DNA from: Weissella viridescens
Lineage (GTDB): Bacteria > Bacillota > Bacilli > Lactobacillales > Lactobacillaceae
NCBI RefSeq assembly: GCF_001437355.1
Contig: NZ_JQBM01000001.1
Location: 463,088-527,087, forward strand
Reading direction: 5' to 3'
Length of the DNA: 64,000 nucleotides
Positions 8,651-17,879 of the stretch are shown here, in pieces; position 1 is the first letter of the stretch, and each line of letters begins with the position of its first letter. The translations under genes were made by a program, and so were the position numbers. A model generated the notes under the pieces. It worked only from the letters and a program-made list of their open reading frames with translations, did no database searches and was not told where the DNA came from.

Positions 8651-9950
8651 ATTTATCGTTTAACCCTAAGCGGTCAAAGATATCATCAACGTGCTTCAAG
8701 TGCCAGTGATAATCAAAGGCATCATCAATCTCTTGCTTTGAGAGTTGCGCATTAATGGTTGGATCCGCATCAACTAAATCACGGAATTGAATTTGTTCAT
8801 CCCATGAGCGTGCCGTCAATGGTTGAACAGTATCGTAGGCTTCTTCACGTGACAAACCACTGTCAACCAACTTCAACAACAAGCGTTGTGAATAAATCAA
8901 ACCATACGTACGTGTCATGTTTTGTTTCATCGTTTCAGGGAAGACTTGCAAGTTTTCCAAAATCCCCGTCAACCGATGGATCATATAATCAAGTGTTGCA
9001 GTTGCATCAGGTAGAATAACCCGTTCTGCACTTGAATGTGAGATATCACGTTCATGCCATAAAGCAACATCTTCCATCGCTGTTACTGAATAGCCACGTA
9101 ATACGCGTGACAGCCCAACGACGTTTTCTGAACCGATAGGGTTACGCTTGTGTGGCATCGCAGATGATCCCTTTTGACCACCCTTAAAGCCTTCTTCTAC
9201 TTCATGAATTTCTGAACGTTGTAATCCACGAATTTCAGTCGCCAACTCTTCCAAAGTTGTTCCAATCACAGCGATGGTTGAAATATAGTCAGCATGCAAG
9301 TCACGCGGTAGTACTTGTGAGCCAATTGGTTGTGGGGTTAACCCAAGTTCCTTCATGGCATACTCTTCAACCCGCGGTGGCACATTCGCAAAAGTTCCGA
9401 CGGCTCCTGATAGCTTTCCAGTAGCCATTTCCTTTGACACACGTTCAAAACGCGCAATGTCACGAACAGCCGCTTGATAGAAACGTGCCAAAACCAAACC
9501 GAAAGTCGTTGGCTCAGCGTGAACGCCATGCGTACGTCCCATCATCACGGTATTCTTATATTTACGGGCCAACTTAGCCAATTCGTCACGATATTCAATC
9601 AAATCCTGCATAATGATTTCATTTGCTTCGCGAATTCGTAATGCTTGAGCGGTATCAACCACGTCGGTTGAAGTGAGACCATAGTGAATCCACTTACGTT
9701 CGTCACCCAAAGATTCAGAAACATTACGCGTGAAGGCAACGACATCATGCTTCGTTTCCTTTTCAATTTCCGCAATACGTTCAGGATCAAAAGTCGCATT
9801 TTTACGAATTGCATCTAAATCAGCCTGGGGCACATGTCCTTCAGCGACCCAACCAGCAGTTACCGCAATTTCAACATCCAACCAAGTTTGGTATTGGTTT
9901 TCGGTTGACCAGACTTTTGCCATCTCAGGGCGTGTATAACGATCAAGCAT
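8649..9950 (-). CDS. purB: Adenylosuccinate lyase
   Basis: Cleaves SAICAR to AICAR and adenylosuccinate to AMP in purine synthesis. The 433 residues match the fumarase/aspartase superfamily: 'TSTDVVDTAQAL', 'GRTHGVHAEPTTFG' (catalytic His) and the signature loop 'GSSAMPHKRNP' with catalytic Ser. Length is usual for the Gram-positive PurB (about 430). No other pur genes adjoin it. It is followed by its own terminator. Confidence 0.97.
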   Translation of the reverse strand: MLDRYTRPEMAKVWSTENQYQTWLDVEIAVTAGWVAEGHVPQADLDAIRKNATFDPERIAEIEKETKHDVVAFTRNVSESLGDERKWIHYGLTSTDVVDTAQALRIREANEIIMQDLIEYRDELAKLARKYKNTVMMGRTHGVHAEPTTFGLVLARFYQAAVRDIARFERVSKEMATGKLSGAVGTFANVPPRVEEYAMKELGLTPQPIGSQVLPRDLHADYISTIAVIGTTLEELATEIRGLQRSEIHEVEEGFKGGQKGSSAMPHKRNPIGSENVVGLSRVLRGYSVTAMEDVALWHERDISHSSAERVILPDATATLDYMIHRLTGILENLQVFPETMKQNMTRTYGLIYSQRLLLKLVDSGLSREEAYDTVQPLTARSWDEQIQFRDLVDADPTINAQLSKQEIDDAFDYHWHLKHVDDIFDRLGLNDK

Positions 9951-10064
9951 AGATAAGTTAGCTCCTTTTTTAAAACACGAATTAAAAACTCTTCACTTAG
10001 TATTATACCGTATTTTCACGAACATAAGCAATACATAGTCTGCTTACGTTTGAAAAAAGCGAAC

Positions 10065-10092
10065 AAAAAAAGCCGCAAGGTGCGACTTTTCA
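10065..10092 (-). terminator. Terminator after prsA
   Basis: Minus strand: AGTCGCA-CCT-TGCGGCT stem followed by T7. Confidence 0.8.
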
Positions 10093-10100
10093 GTAAATGT

Positions 10101-11021
10101 TTACTTTTTGTTTTCTTTTGCAGCTTGTGCAGCAGCTGCCTCAGTATACTTTGAAAGCACATTCTTCATGTCAGGGTCCTTGATATCGACATTTGCCTTA
10201 CCAAGTTCCTTACCAACAATTGCATTAACTTCATCTTGGTCAGACATTACTTCATTAACCTTGATATTCTTTAGATCACCCTTCATCTTATCAAATGAAG
10301 GCTTCTTTTCTTGCGTATTGCGCTTAACAATGTAATAACCTGAGTTCGTTGAAGCTTGAACTGGCGTCTTAGTGTACTCACCATCCTTAAGCTTGAACGC
10401 TGCCTTTTTGACATTAGGATCGACCTTTGTACTTGTTGAATCAAAATCATCCAACTTTCCACCGTTCTTCTTGCTTGCAGAATCTCCTGAATACTTCTTG
10501 GCTAGTTCAGTAAAGTCTTGCCCATCATTCAATTCTTTAACAATCTTTTCGGCATCACTCTTGCTACCCATCAAGATAACAGAAGCACTGGTCTTTGGTT
10601 GGTATTCCTTATAAATCTTCTTCAAACCAGCGTTTGAAAAGTTTGTGTGGGCCTTTACTGCTTGGCGTTCCAAGAGTTCCAACTTTACAGAATCACGATA
10701 AGTTTGAGGCGTCATTCCAGAAGCAGTCAATTGTTGTTCGAATTGACTTCCCATTTGATCACGGGTTTCATTGTACTTCTTGGTAACATCCTTATTAGAA
10801 ACTTCTTTACCGTACTTCTTGTCCAATACTTGGTTCACAATCATATTGGCTAATGTTTGTTGACCAGTTGGTGTTTGCTTCAACTCTTTATAGTATTTAG
10901 ATTGGGTGACGTTTCCATCATCACTTGTCGCAACACTCTTAGGTCCGGCTCCCCAGACAGCTAATCCGATTCCGGCAATAAGGACAACGCCTACGCCTAA
11001 TACTTTTTTCCACATATGCAT
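10101..11021 (-). CDS. prsA: PrsA-like foldase, parvulin peptidyl-prolyl isomerase
   Basis: Extracytoplasmic chaperone/isomerase that helps secreted proteins fold after translocation. The 306 residues have a short positive N-terminus, one hydrophobic segment (about 6-24), a foldase region, and a parvulin domain (about 130-225, 'SASVILMGSKSDAEKIVKEL ... FTELAKKYSGDSASKKNGGKL'). A lysine-rich C-terminal tail ends AAKENKK. Unlike most PrsA proteins it has no lipobox and no cysteine, so it is predicted to be held by an uncleaved or signal-peptidase-I segment rather than by lipid. Two start candidates exist, ATG 11021 and ATG 11015. The second has better spacing from AAAGAGG. Confidence 0.88.
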   Translation of the reverse strand: MHMWKKVLGVGVVLIAGIGLAVWGAGPKSVATSDDGNVTQSKYYKELKQTPTGQQTLANMIVNQVLDKKYGKEVSNKDVTKKYNETRDQMGSQFEQQLTASGMTPQTYRDSVKLELLERQAVKAHTNFSNAGLKKIYKEYQPKTSASVILMGSKSDAEKIVKELNDGQDFTELAKKYSGDSASKKNGGKLDDFDSTSTKVDPNVKKAAFKLKDGEYTKTPVQASTNSGYYIVKRNTQEKKPSFDKMKGDLKNIKVNEVMSDQDEVNAIVGKELGKANVDIKDPDMKNVLSKYTEAAAAQAAKENKK

Positions 11022-11083
11022 GGGCCTCTTTCTATTTTTTAAATATTATCTAGTGTAACATAAATTCCTAACTCAAGCTTAGC

Positions 11084-13546
11084 TTATTCAACCTCATACG
11101 TCACACCCATTGCAAATTGCCCATTATCCAATGGCACTTGAATGTTCATATGTTCTTTAAATTCAGCATCTTGATAATGGAGTACAGCGCGTTCGTACGG
11201 CCAATCAAATTCGGGTAACCGATCAAGTAAGGCTTCATCATCTGGCGTAGAGGTGTTTAGAATAAACCGGACGAGTATGCGTAGCCAATCCACATGCGAA
11301 ATTTTATCCAAAAATGCCACATGTGTGAACGGCATTGGACGCATTTCTCCTTGCAACTTCATCCCCGGCGCTGGCATCTTTGGTACCACAAATTGATAAA
11401 GTCCGGGTTCAGCAAACGGCATCTCAGGTACGTCTAAATCACGTAGCACAACCTGCTCTGCTGTTTCAATATTGACTTGGCGATTCGTCTGATGACTAAG
11501 CACAATCGGATGTAATTCCGCCCCGTCAAAGAAATAATTAATTAAAATCTCTTCCTTTGGATCAGTCAACGTTGATTCTAAATACTTTTCACGCGCAATC
11601 ACATCAACCTTTAACCCAGCTGCCTTAAGACTATTAATTAACTTAATCCGATTTCCTGGCACGACGATACGCGTTGGCTGTTCAACCTCCACTACGTTCA
11701 TGATGTCCGAAATTTCAAGAGGTTCAAAGTATTGCTTGTCGCTTAGTTGCGGAATAAATGTCAAATCATGTGGGTTATTGTTCATCAACACAGTCTCATA
11801 GCCTTGGCGCTTATACTCATCGCTGACCATGGCCATCACGTATGAAGCAGCTGCTCCATCACCAAGGCGGAAAGCCCCTGTACCAATAATCAACACGGTA
11901 TTTTGCCCTAAGCGTTCACTTTCATTCTCAGTTTCAAACGTTGAATAGAATTGTGAAACTGATTCTTGGAACTCACCTGCAGAGGGTTCAAACGCTTTAT
12001 ACGTTGGCAACACATTGTTATCCCAACGATAACGCCGCACACTATCGTAAACAGAAGACCATAATTTAGCAATCAACCCATCTGAAAGGCCATAGTACTT
12101 CGCCTTTTTCATAAGTTCGATATCCCAAGGATGTTCTTGCACGTCAATTTCCAACTGCATAATCTTTTGTAATTTATAGAAGAAAAAAGCATCAATGTGC
12201 GTTAATTCAGCTAATTCATCAACTGTATAGCCACGGCGAATGGCTTCTAATAGCAATAAAATACGGTTATCTTGTGGGTGAATCAGTTGCGCAATCACTT
12301 GACTATCCGTTAATTCACCCATCAAATCTGGTGAAAAAATCCGATTACTGAAGTGCGCCGCTCGCAAAGCCTTTTCCAAAGCTTCCTCTAAACTACGGCC
12401 CACTCCAATCGTGGCCCCAACAGACTTTTGAATCGTATCCAGACGGCGATTCGTTTCGATACCACCCAGTTCGAGTTCACCAAATGTAAACACCGGAAAA
12501 CGCATAACAACATGGTCCATCGTCGGTTCCAACATTGCAGTATGCTCGGCATAACTACTTGGAATATGTACCTTTTCCAACCGATCACCCAGCATTAACC
12601 CCGTCATTACCGGAACCATTGGGTAACCGGTCGCTCCTTCAATCAATGAAACTTTTCGATCATAGTATGGCACTAATCGCGTCACAACATAAGAATCATC
12701 CTCCGGATTGACCGCAAAGCGGACTTGTAATAACCCTTTAATGTCAAAACCACGGGCAATCTTAAATGCTGTATGCCGCAAGGTCTGAACAACTGGATCT
12801 GCCAATGTCTGAATTGGCGTAATCGCAATCGAATCAGCGGAGTGAATCCCAACTGGATCCATATCTTCAATGCCACCTATTAACACATTCGTATCTCGGA
12901 AATCACGCATGACAATCAAGGCAATTTCCTTATATCCTCGGATACTTTTATCTACATTAACTTGATGCGTCAAAGACCGTGCTAATGCATCTTCAGCGAT
13001 TTGGTCTAATTCCTCAGCATCTTCAGCCTGCATACGTAACGCTTGACCCTGTGGCGCAATCGAACGCACAACCACAGGAAATTCTAGCTCACGTGCTGCA
13101 TCAAAAACTTCGCCCGGTGTACTAGCTAATCGCGTCTGCACCGCAGGCAAGTGCCATTGTTGAAGACGCTCTTGCAGATATTTGGTGTTTTGCGTGGCCT
13201 TTAGGACTGGCGTTGATAAACCATACACTTTTGGCCCCTGATCCCCTAGAATTTGTTGTACCTCAAAAGCTAACCGAATGGCAGTTGTTCCACCAACCGT
13301 TGGTACAATACCTGTAATGCCGTTGGCAATAATGACTTTAACCAAGTTTTCAGCATTTAAATCCAAAACCTCGACATGCACGTCCGTCCGACTTGCAGTG
13401 AAACTATCTGGATTATCATCAATTAAAAAGACTTCACAGCCTCGTTTCAATAACGCTGAGACCATTTGGTAACTTGCTGAATCAGATTCTGTCTCACGTC
13501 CGAACCCATTAGCAGAACCACCTATTAACAAAATCTTTTCTGCCAT
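11084..13546 (-). CDS. carB: CarB-like protein, predicted catalytically dead (820 residues)
   Basis: Homologous to the carbamoyl-phosphate synthase large chain but 820 residues instead of about 1060. Retained: first pre-ATP-grasp (1-115), first ATP-grasp fold (115-400), oligomerisation region (400-545), second pre-ATP-grasp ('VLIIGTGAFRLGDG', 550-650). Lost: most of the second ATP-grasp domain. The chain jumps from about 650 to a piece around 718-740 that resembles the end of that domain, and the MGS-like allosteric domain is replaced by a short tail. By manual alignment to E. coli CarB, active-site residues of the first domain are changed: R129 to T121, E208 to K200, the Gly-rich loop to GQALRM, and the metal ligands Q285, E299 and N301 to R276, R290 and V292. 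R169, E215 and H243 remain. The frame is intact, the GGAGG ribosome site overlaps the carA stop, and it is the last gene of pyrR-carA-carB. Synthase activity looks impossible; its function is unknown. Confidence 0.85.
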   Translation of the reverse strand: MAEKILLIGGSANGFGRETESDSASYQMVSALLKRGCEVFLIDDNPDSFTASRTDVHVEVLDLNAENLVKVIIANGITGIVPTVGGTTAIRLAFEVQQILGDQGPKVYGLSTPVLKATQNTKYLQERLQQWHLPAVQTRLASTPGEVFDAARELEFPVVVRSIAPQGQALRMQAEDAEELDQIAEDALARSLTHQVNVDKSIRGYKEIALIVMRDFRDTNVLIGGIEDMDPVGIHSADSIAITPIQTLADPVVQTLRHTAFKIARGFDIKGLLQVRFAVNPEDDSYVVTRLVPYYDRKVSLIEGATGYPMVPVMTGLMLGDRLEKVHIPSSYAEHTAMLEPTMDHVVMRFPVFTFGELELGGIETNRRLDTIQKSVGATIGVGRSLEEALEKALRAAHFSNRIFSPDLMGELTDSQVIAQLIHPQDNRILLLLEAIRRGYTVDELAELTHIDAFFFYKLQKIMQLEIDVQEHPWDIELMKKAKYYGLSDGLIAKLWSSVYDSVRRYRWDNNVLPTYKAFEPSAGEFQESVSQFYSTFETENESERLGQNTVLIIGTGAFRLGDGAAASYVMAMVSDEYKRQGYETVLMNNNPHDLTFIPQLSDKQYFEPLEISDIMNVVEVEQPTRIVVPGNRIKLINSLKAAGLKVDVIAREKYLESTLTDPKEEILINYFFDGAELHPIVLSHQTNRQVNIETAEQVVLRDLDVPEMPFAEPGLYQFVVPKMPAPGMKLQGEMRPMPFTHVAFLDKISHVDWLRILVRFILNTSTPDDEALLDRLPEFDWPYERAVLHYQDAEFKEHMNIQVPLDNGQFAMGVTYEVE

Positions 13547-13548
13547 AT

Positions 13549-14625
13549 CTATCCTCCTCGACGTACAGTCACCATGTCCATGAAATCATCAAATGGCTGC
13601 GTAGCTTCTACTGGTCCCGGTGCTGTATCCGGAAAGAATTGCACACTAAATGCAGGATAATTTCGATGACGAAGTCCTTGAATTGAACCGTCCGTTAAAT
13701 CAACATGGGTCACGAATACATCAGTACCTTTAATCGTACTCTTCACAATTTGATACCCTTGGGCTTGTGTTGCATACATGATTTGATTGGTAATTTGTTC
13801 TCGAATCGGATGATTCATGCCATGGTGTTCAATGCGCATTGGTTCTACCTGAACCCCATTTGCTAAGGCGAACAATTCATGACCCAACCCAATCCCCAGC
13901 AACGGAACTTTTTGTTGCAAAGTTTGAATCAGCGTCAACATTTCGTCTGGGATATCGTGGGGATTTCCTGGACCGGATGACAATACAATCCCATCGGGGT
14001 CCAAATTGAGCACTTCTTCTAAAGTCGCGGTATATGGCAATACCGTCACATTGGCATCATAGTCATTTAACATACGCAAAATACCATTTTTTAAACCAAA
14101 ATCAATCACAACAATATTTGCACCACGACCTGGATTTACATAAGCTCGCGGTGTGGATGTTTGCTGTACCTCTTGATTTGTTAACACAAGCGCCCTTAAT
14201 TGATCAAACGCGTGATCATCGGGATAGTCCACAATTGATGCTTTTTGACTCCCTGTTTCACGTAAATGTCGCGTTAAGGCTCGGGTATCCACTTGTGAAA
14301 TGCCAGGGACATTGTGTCGTAGCAAAAATTCGTGCAAACTCATTGATTGCAGCCGGTTCGTCGACACTTCCGCTACTTCACGTACAACAACCCCCTTAAC
14401 CATTGGGCCAATTGCCTCATCTGCACGATGATTAATTCCCGCCGCCCCAATCGTTGGCATCGTGAACACGACAATTTGATTGTGATAAATTGGATTGGTC
14501 ATAATCTCTTGGTATCCGGTCATTGCAGTGTGAAAAAAAATTTCACCAAATGTCGTTGCAGGGGCCCCAAAAGCTACCCCTTCATAAACGGAACCATCTT
14601 CTAATATTAAATATCGTTTTGCCAT
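13549..14625 (-). CDS. carA: CarA-like small chain lacking the glutaminase triad
   Basis: The 358-residue protein is full length for carbamoyl-phosphate synthase small chain and has both CPSase_sm_chain (1-150) and class I glutamine amidotransferase (170-350) domains. The catalytic Cys of E. coli CarA (C269 in GICLGHQ) is Gly246 here (GIGLGHE). His353 and Glu355 of GHPE are Phe331 and Asp333 (FFPD). Q273 is also replaced, by Glu250. No glutamine hydrolysis is expected. The start at ATG 14625 has GAGG at good spacing; a GTG three bases earlier is possible. It is cotranscribed with pyrR and carB, with two bases between carA and carB. The fold is kept, so a scaffold or regulatory role for the pair is possible (inference). 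Confidence 0.87.
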   Translation of the reverse strand: MAKRYLILEDGSVYEGVAFGAPATTFGEIFFHTAMTGYQEIMTNPIYHNQIVVFTMPTIGAAGINHRADEAIGPMVKGVVVREVAEVSTNRLQSMSLHEFLLRHNVPGISQVDTRALTRHLRETGSQKASIVDYPDDHAFDQLRALVLTNQEVQQTSTPRAYVNPGRGANIVVIDFGLKNGILRMLNDYDANVTVLPYTATLEEVLNLDPDGIVLSSGPGNPHDIPDEMLTLIQTLQQKVPLLGIGLGHELFALANGVQVEPMRIEHHGMNHPIREQITNQIMYATQAQGYQIVKSTIKGTDVFVTHVDLTDGSIQGLRHRNYPAFSVQFFPDTAPGPVEATQPFDDFMDMVTVRRGG

Positions 14626-14688
14626 CACTTTACCTCGGACCTCCTCAGCTAAATGCTGTGAGTTTCCTTGTCAAATTCAACTCATTTA

Positions 14689-15345
<657 letters not shown>

Positions 15346-15361
15346 ATACGTCAATTTTTCA

Positions 15362-16276
15362 TTATTTATCGTCTTCATGGTACGGGTCTAGCGTTGCTAA
15401 CATATCAGTGAAGTAAGTAGGCAAAGGCGCTTCAAAAGTCATTTCTTCACCCGTTGTTGGTTGTGTAAGACCTAAAGTTGCTGCATGTAAGTATTGTCCA
15501 TTACCTGGTAATGTTTTTGCTGGTCCATAAAGAGGGTCTCCGGCTACGGGGTGATTAATATAATCCATGTGCACACGAATTTGATGTGTTCGTCCAGTTT
15601 CCAAGGTAACTCGCAACAATGTGTAGCCAACGTAACGTTTAACAACTTCAAAATGGGTCACTGCGTCTCGTCCACCAGCAACGACACCCTGCTTCTTTCG
15701 ATCCGTTTTCGATCGTCCCAGCGGCGCATTAATCGTCCCTTGATTTTCTTTAAATTCCCCGTGAACCAAGGCATAGTATTGACGCAAATTTTTCTTTTCT
15801 TTGAGTTGTTCCGTCAAAGCTTCATGCGCATGATCATTCTTGGCAACCATCAAAAGTCCAGAAGTATCTTTATCAATACGGTGAACAATTCCAGGTCGGA
15901 TGACACCATTAATTGATGATAATTGTGTGTGATACATTAATGCGTTCACTAAAGTACCATTTGCATGACCCAACGCAGGATGTACCACCATGCCCTGGGG
16001 CTTGTTTACAACTAATAGGTCATCATCTTCATAAACGATATCTAGTGGGATATTTTCAGCTTCAGCCTTAAGTTCCACGGGTTCAAGTACATCAAACGTT
16101 ATGACATCGCCTGGTTTAACTTTATAATTGGCCTTTTTGACAACATCATTCACTTTTAACGCACCATCATTGATAAAACCACCAATTTGGGTCCGGGTAT
16201 ATGCGTCAAAGGCATCCGCAACGACCTTATCGAGGCGCCCAGTTTCTTCATTAATTGTTAATTGCTCTTGTGTCAT
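15362..16276 (-). CDS. rluD: RluD-family 23S rRNA/tRNA pseudouridine synthase
   Basis: Isomerises uridine to pseudouridine in structured RNA. The 304 residues comprise an N-terminal S4-like RNA-binding domain (12-75) and a catalytic domain with 'HRIDKDTSGL', in which D135 is the catalytic Asp. The C-terminal 'GRTHQIRVHMDYINHPVAGDPLYG' block is also typical. Length matches the B. subtilis YlyB group. Its start overlaps the end of the ebsA-like gene by 26 bases, implying cotranscription. It precedes the pyrR leader, as in several Lactobacillales. Confidence 0.94.
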   Translation of the reverse strand: MTQEQLTINEETGRLDKVVADAFDAYTRTQIGGFINDGALKVNDVVKKANYKVKPGDVITFDVLEPVELKAEAENIPLDIVYEDDDLLVVNKPQGMVVHPALGHANGTLVNALMYHTQLSSINGVIRPGIVHRIDKDTSGLLMVAKNDHAHEALTEQLKEKKNLRQYYALVHGEFKENQGTINAPLGRSKTDRKKQGVVAGGRDAVTHFEVVKRYVGYTLLRVTLETGRTHQIRVHMDYINHPVAGDPLYGPAKTLPGNGQYLHAATLGLTQPTTGEEMTFEAPLPTYFTDMLATLDPYHEDDK

Positions 16277-16667
16277 AATCTTCCTTTTGTGTGTTTGCTA
16301 TCTTAGCTAATTTTGATTGTAGCGCGGCATGAATACTTGGCGATAACCAATAGGCATACGATTCACCATCATAAACAAATAAAACTGTTCTTTTTGTAAA
16401 TTGCACATATTGTAGTTTTTCTAACGGAATCCGATCTGAGTGAATGCCAAAAGCAGGCTTAAAACGGATACTGTCATCAGTTAATTCCACGCGTTGACGG
16501 CCGAAAATAAGCGCTACCAAGCCAAAGAATATCAGATAACTTACTGCTGAAATTGTATTAAAAGTCGTAACTTCCAACCACATAATCGTTCCAAAGACTG
16601 GAATCATTAATAACCAGGTCCATAGCACGTATCCTGCCACTCCTGAAACTTGATAATAACCACGCAT
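16251..16667 (-). CDS. ebsA: EbsA family membrane protein
   Basis: The 138-residue protein has two hydrophobic helices close together (about 10-31 and 36-56) and then a soluble C-terminal domain ('RIPLEKLQYVQFTKRTVLFVYDGESYAYWL'). It resembles the enterococcal EbsA family by size, topology and position. The role of EbsA is poorly defined. Ribosome site AGGAG is six bases before ATG. The promoter region contains a TATACT box and an inverted repeat. Assignment rests on recalled family features only. Confidence 0.65.
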   Translation of the reverse strand: MRGYYQVSGVAGYVLWTWLLMIPVFGTIMWLEVTTFNTISAVSYLIFFGLVALIFGRQRVELTDDSIRFKPAFGIHSDRIPLEKLQYVQFTKRTVLFVYDGESYAYWLSPSIHAALQSKLAKIANTQKEDYDTRAINN

Positions 16668-16698
16668 AATCTTCTCCTCAATCTCTATCTCGATAATA

Positions 16699-16724
16699 AG
16701 TATAACATGTAATCACTTGATTAC
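16699..16724 (-). promoter_or_regulatory. ebsA-rluD promoter with adjacent inverted repeat
   Basis: A TATACT -10 box preceded by TGT (plus-strand 16699-16704) lies next to a 7-bp inverted repeat GTAATCA-CT-TGATTAC (16709-16724) in the spacer/-35 area. It could be a repressor site; the regulator is unknown. Confidence 0.45.
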
Positions 16725-16828
16725 TTGTTATAGCTGTTAGATTCGTTAATTCTCCTGCATTCAAGACTAATTGAAACATTCTTGTAATCATTCATCTCTA
16801 TTTCTGCCATACTCATTCATTATACTGG

Positions 16829-16834
16829 TATAAT
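16829..16834 (+). promoter_or_regulatory. Extended -10 promoter
   Basis: TGGTATAAT with a weak -35, 30 bases before the small membrane gene that starts at 16865. Confidence 0.7.
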
Positions 16835-16864
16835 AAATATACAATTAACGGGATGGGAAATGTT

Positions 16865-17116
16865 ATGAAACTTGAAATAATTGGGATGGGAGTCACAATC
16901 TTGGGATGGATTGCGCTCCTAGTATGGCTTATCAACATTCTCTTTACACACCATGATCATATGAAACAATCCATTATCATGAAAGCTTTGGGCTGGCTTG
17001 GTGTTATTTTAATTTTAGTTGGTGGTGGCATTAACTACGCATACAATCAAACACAAGATATCACACCTGCAGCTACTCCAAAATCGAAAGTCACGACCAA
17101 CGATACCAGCCATTAA
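16865..17116 (+). CDS. Small two-helix membrane protein, unknown function
   Basis: An 83-residue protein with two hydrophobic helices (about 3-25 and 39-58, the second ending in a GGGIN turn) and a polar Thr/Ser/Lys tail. Two starts are possible. ATG 16853 lacks room for a ribosome site; ATG 16865 follows GGGA by six bases and is chosen. Driven by an extended -10 promoter. The RNase H-like gene starts two bases after its stop, so the two are likely cotranscribed and translationally coupled. I recognise no family. Confidence 0.75.
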   Translation: MKLEIIGMGVTILGWIALLVWLINILFTHHDHMKQSIIMKALGWLGVILILVGGGINYAYNQTQDITPAATPKSKVTTNDTSH

Positions 17117-17118
17117 AA

Positions 17119-17535
17119 ATGATTTATCATATTTATTTTGACGCGGCCACTCGCGGACAAAACGGTCCCAGTGCCGCTGGCACCATCATTATTGCCAACC
17201 ATTCACAAACCCCGTTTAAAACCACTTTATCAACGATGTCGAATCACGCTGCTGAATTCGCCGCAGCTCGCTTCGCGATCGCTTGTGTCGCTCCTTTAGC
17301 TAATCAAAACGATACCTTAATGCTCCATTCGGATTCAAAAATTGTCATCGATAGCTTAACCAAAGGCTATGCAAAACATTTTATGGCGGAGGTCACTGAC
17401 ATCAATCAGCAATTGGACCACTATCGTAATGTCATTTTAGAATGGATTCCTGAAAAACAAAATCAAGGGGCCCATCAGCTTGCCAACCAAGCCCTTGCTA
17501 CTATATTAAACAAAAACCGCTTAAATTCTACTTGA
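17119..17535 (+). CDS. RNase HI-like protein
   Basis: The 138-residue protein has an RNase H fold with three of the usual acidic residues: D8 ('YFDAATRG'), E46 ('NHAAEFAA') and D72 ('LHSDSKIVI'). The fourth acidic residue, normally in a NxxADxLA motif, is missing: the C-terminal region reads GAHQLANQAL. Similar short RNase H-like proteins (YpeP/YpdQ type in bacilli) often have uncertain RNA/DNA-hybrid nuclease activity. Its last codons form the 5' arm of the terminator. Confidence 0.85.
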   Translation: MIYHIYFDAATRGQNGPSAAGTIIIANHSQTPFKTTLSTMSNHAAEFAAARFAIACVAPLANQNDTLMLHSDSKIVIDSLTKGYAKHFMAEVTDINQQLDHYRNVILEWIPEKQNQGAHQLANQALATILNKNRLNST

Positions 17536-17553
17536 ATTTAAGCGGTTTTCTTT
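17513..17553 (+). terminator. Terminator overlapping the end of the RNase H-like gene
   Basis: A 15-16 bp perfect stem (AAACCGCTTAAATTC and complement) with a five-base TACTT loop. The stop codon is at the loop edge. Its 3' arm is repeated imperfectly at 19489-19521. Confidence 0.9.
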
Positions 17554-17563
17554 AGAATCAGAT
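17531..17563 (+). repeat. Left copy of 33-bp direct repeat flanking the relic island
   Basis: It matches 19489-19521 at 29 of 33 positions; the core GCGGTTTTCTTTAGAAT is identical. The copy begins inside the terminator stem. It resembles an attachment-site or target duplication for the roughly 2 kb between the copies. Confidence 0.65.
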
Positions 17564-17662
17564 GCTCCTCCGTACCCCCATGACGTTTTGGCGCTAATCC
17601 TTGACTAATCATCACAAAGACAAAAATAGAGATTAATCGTTCACTCCCAGAGTGTTTTTTGT

Positions 17663-17822
17663 TTATTCATTCAACATTTCCGCTGTTTTTAGCTTTTTCT
17701 TTGGATTAGCCCCAACAATATATCCATTACTACCAACGACAATAGCTACTTTCTGCTTCTTACCTTTATCTTCATAAATCGGTCAAACTGGATTCCTGCC
17801 TTATTAACGTATAATCCCCCCT
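17663..17822 (-). pseudogene. Frameshifted gene fragment, unknown family
   Basis: Minus strand, in two frames: GLYVNKAGIQFDR, then after a frameshift IYEDKGKKQKVAIVVGSNG and the C-terminus ending AEMLNE-stop at 17663-17665. The joined text reads like a real C-terminal domain, but there is no start and no single frame. I do not recognise the family. Confidence 0.5.
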
Positions 17823-17847
17823 GTTGTCAGTGCTAAATAAATATAAG

Positions 17848-17878
17848 AAAGGCTACCCAAGTTTAAGGTGGCTTTCAT
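17848..17878 (-). terminator. Probable terminator of the barstar-like gene
   Basis: Stem of AAAG(G)CTACC with GGTGGCTTT and one bulged base, directly after the stop at 17880. The T-tract is weak. Confidence 0.5.
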
Positions 17879-17879
17879 C

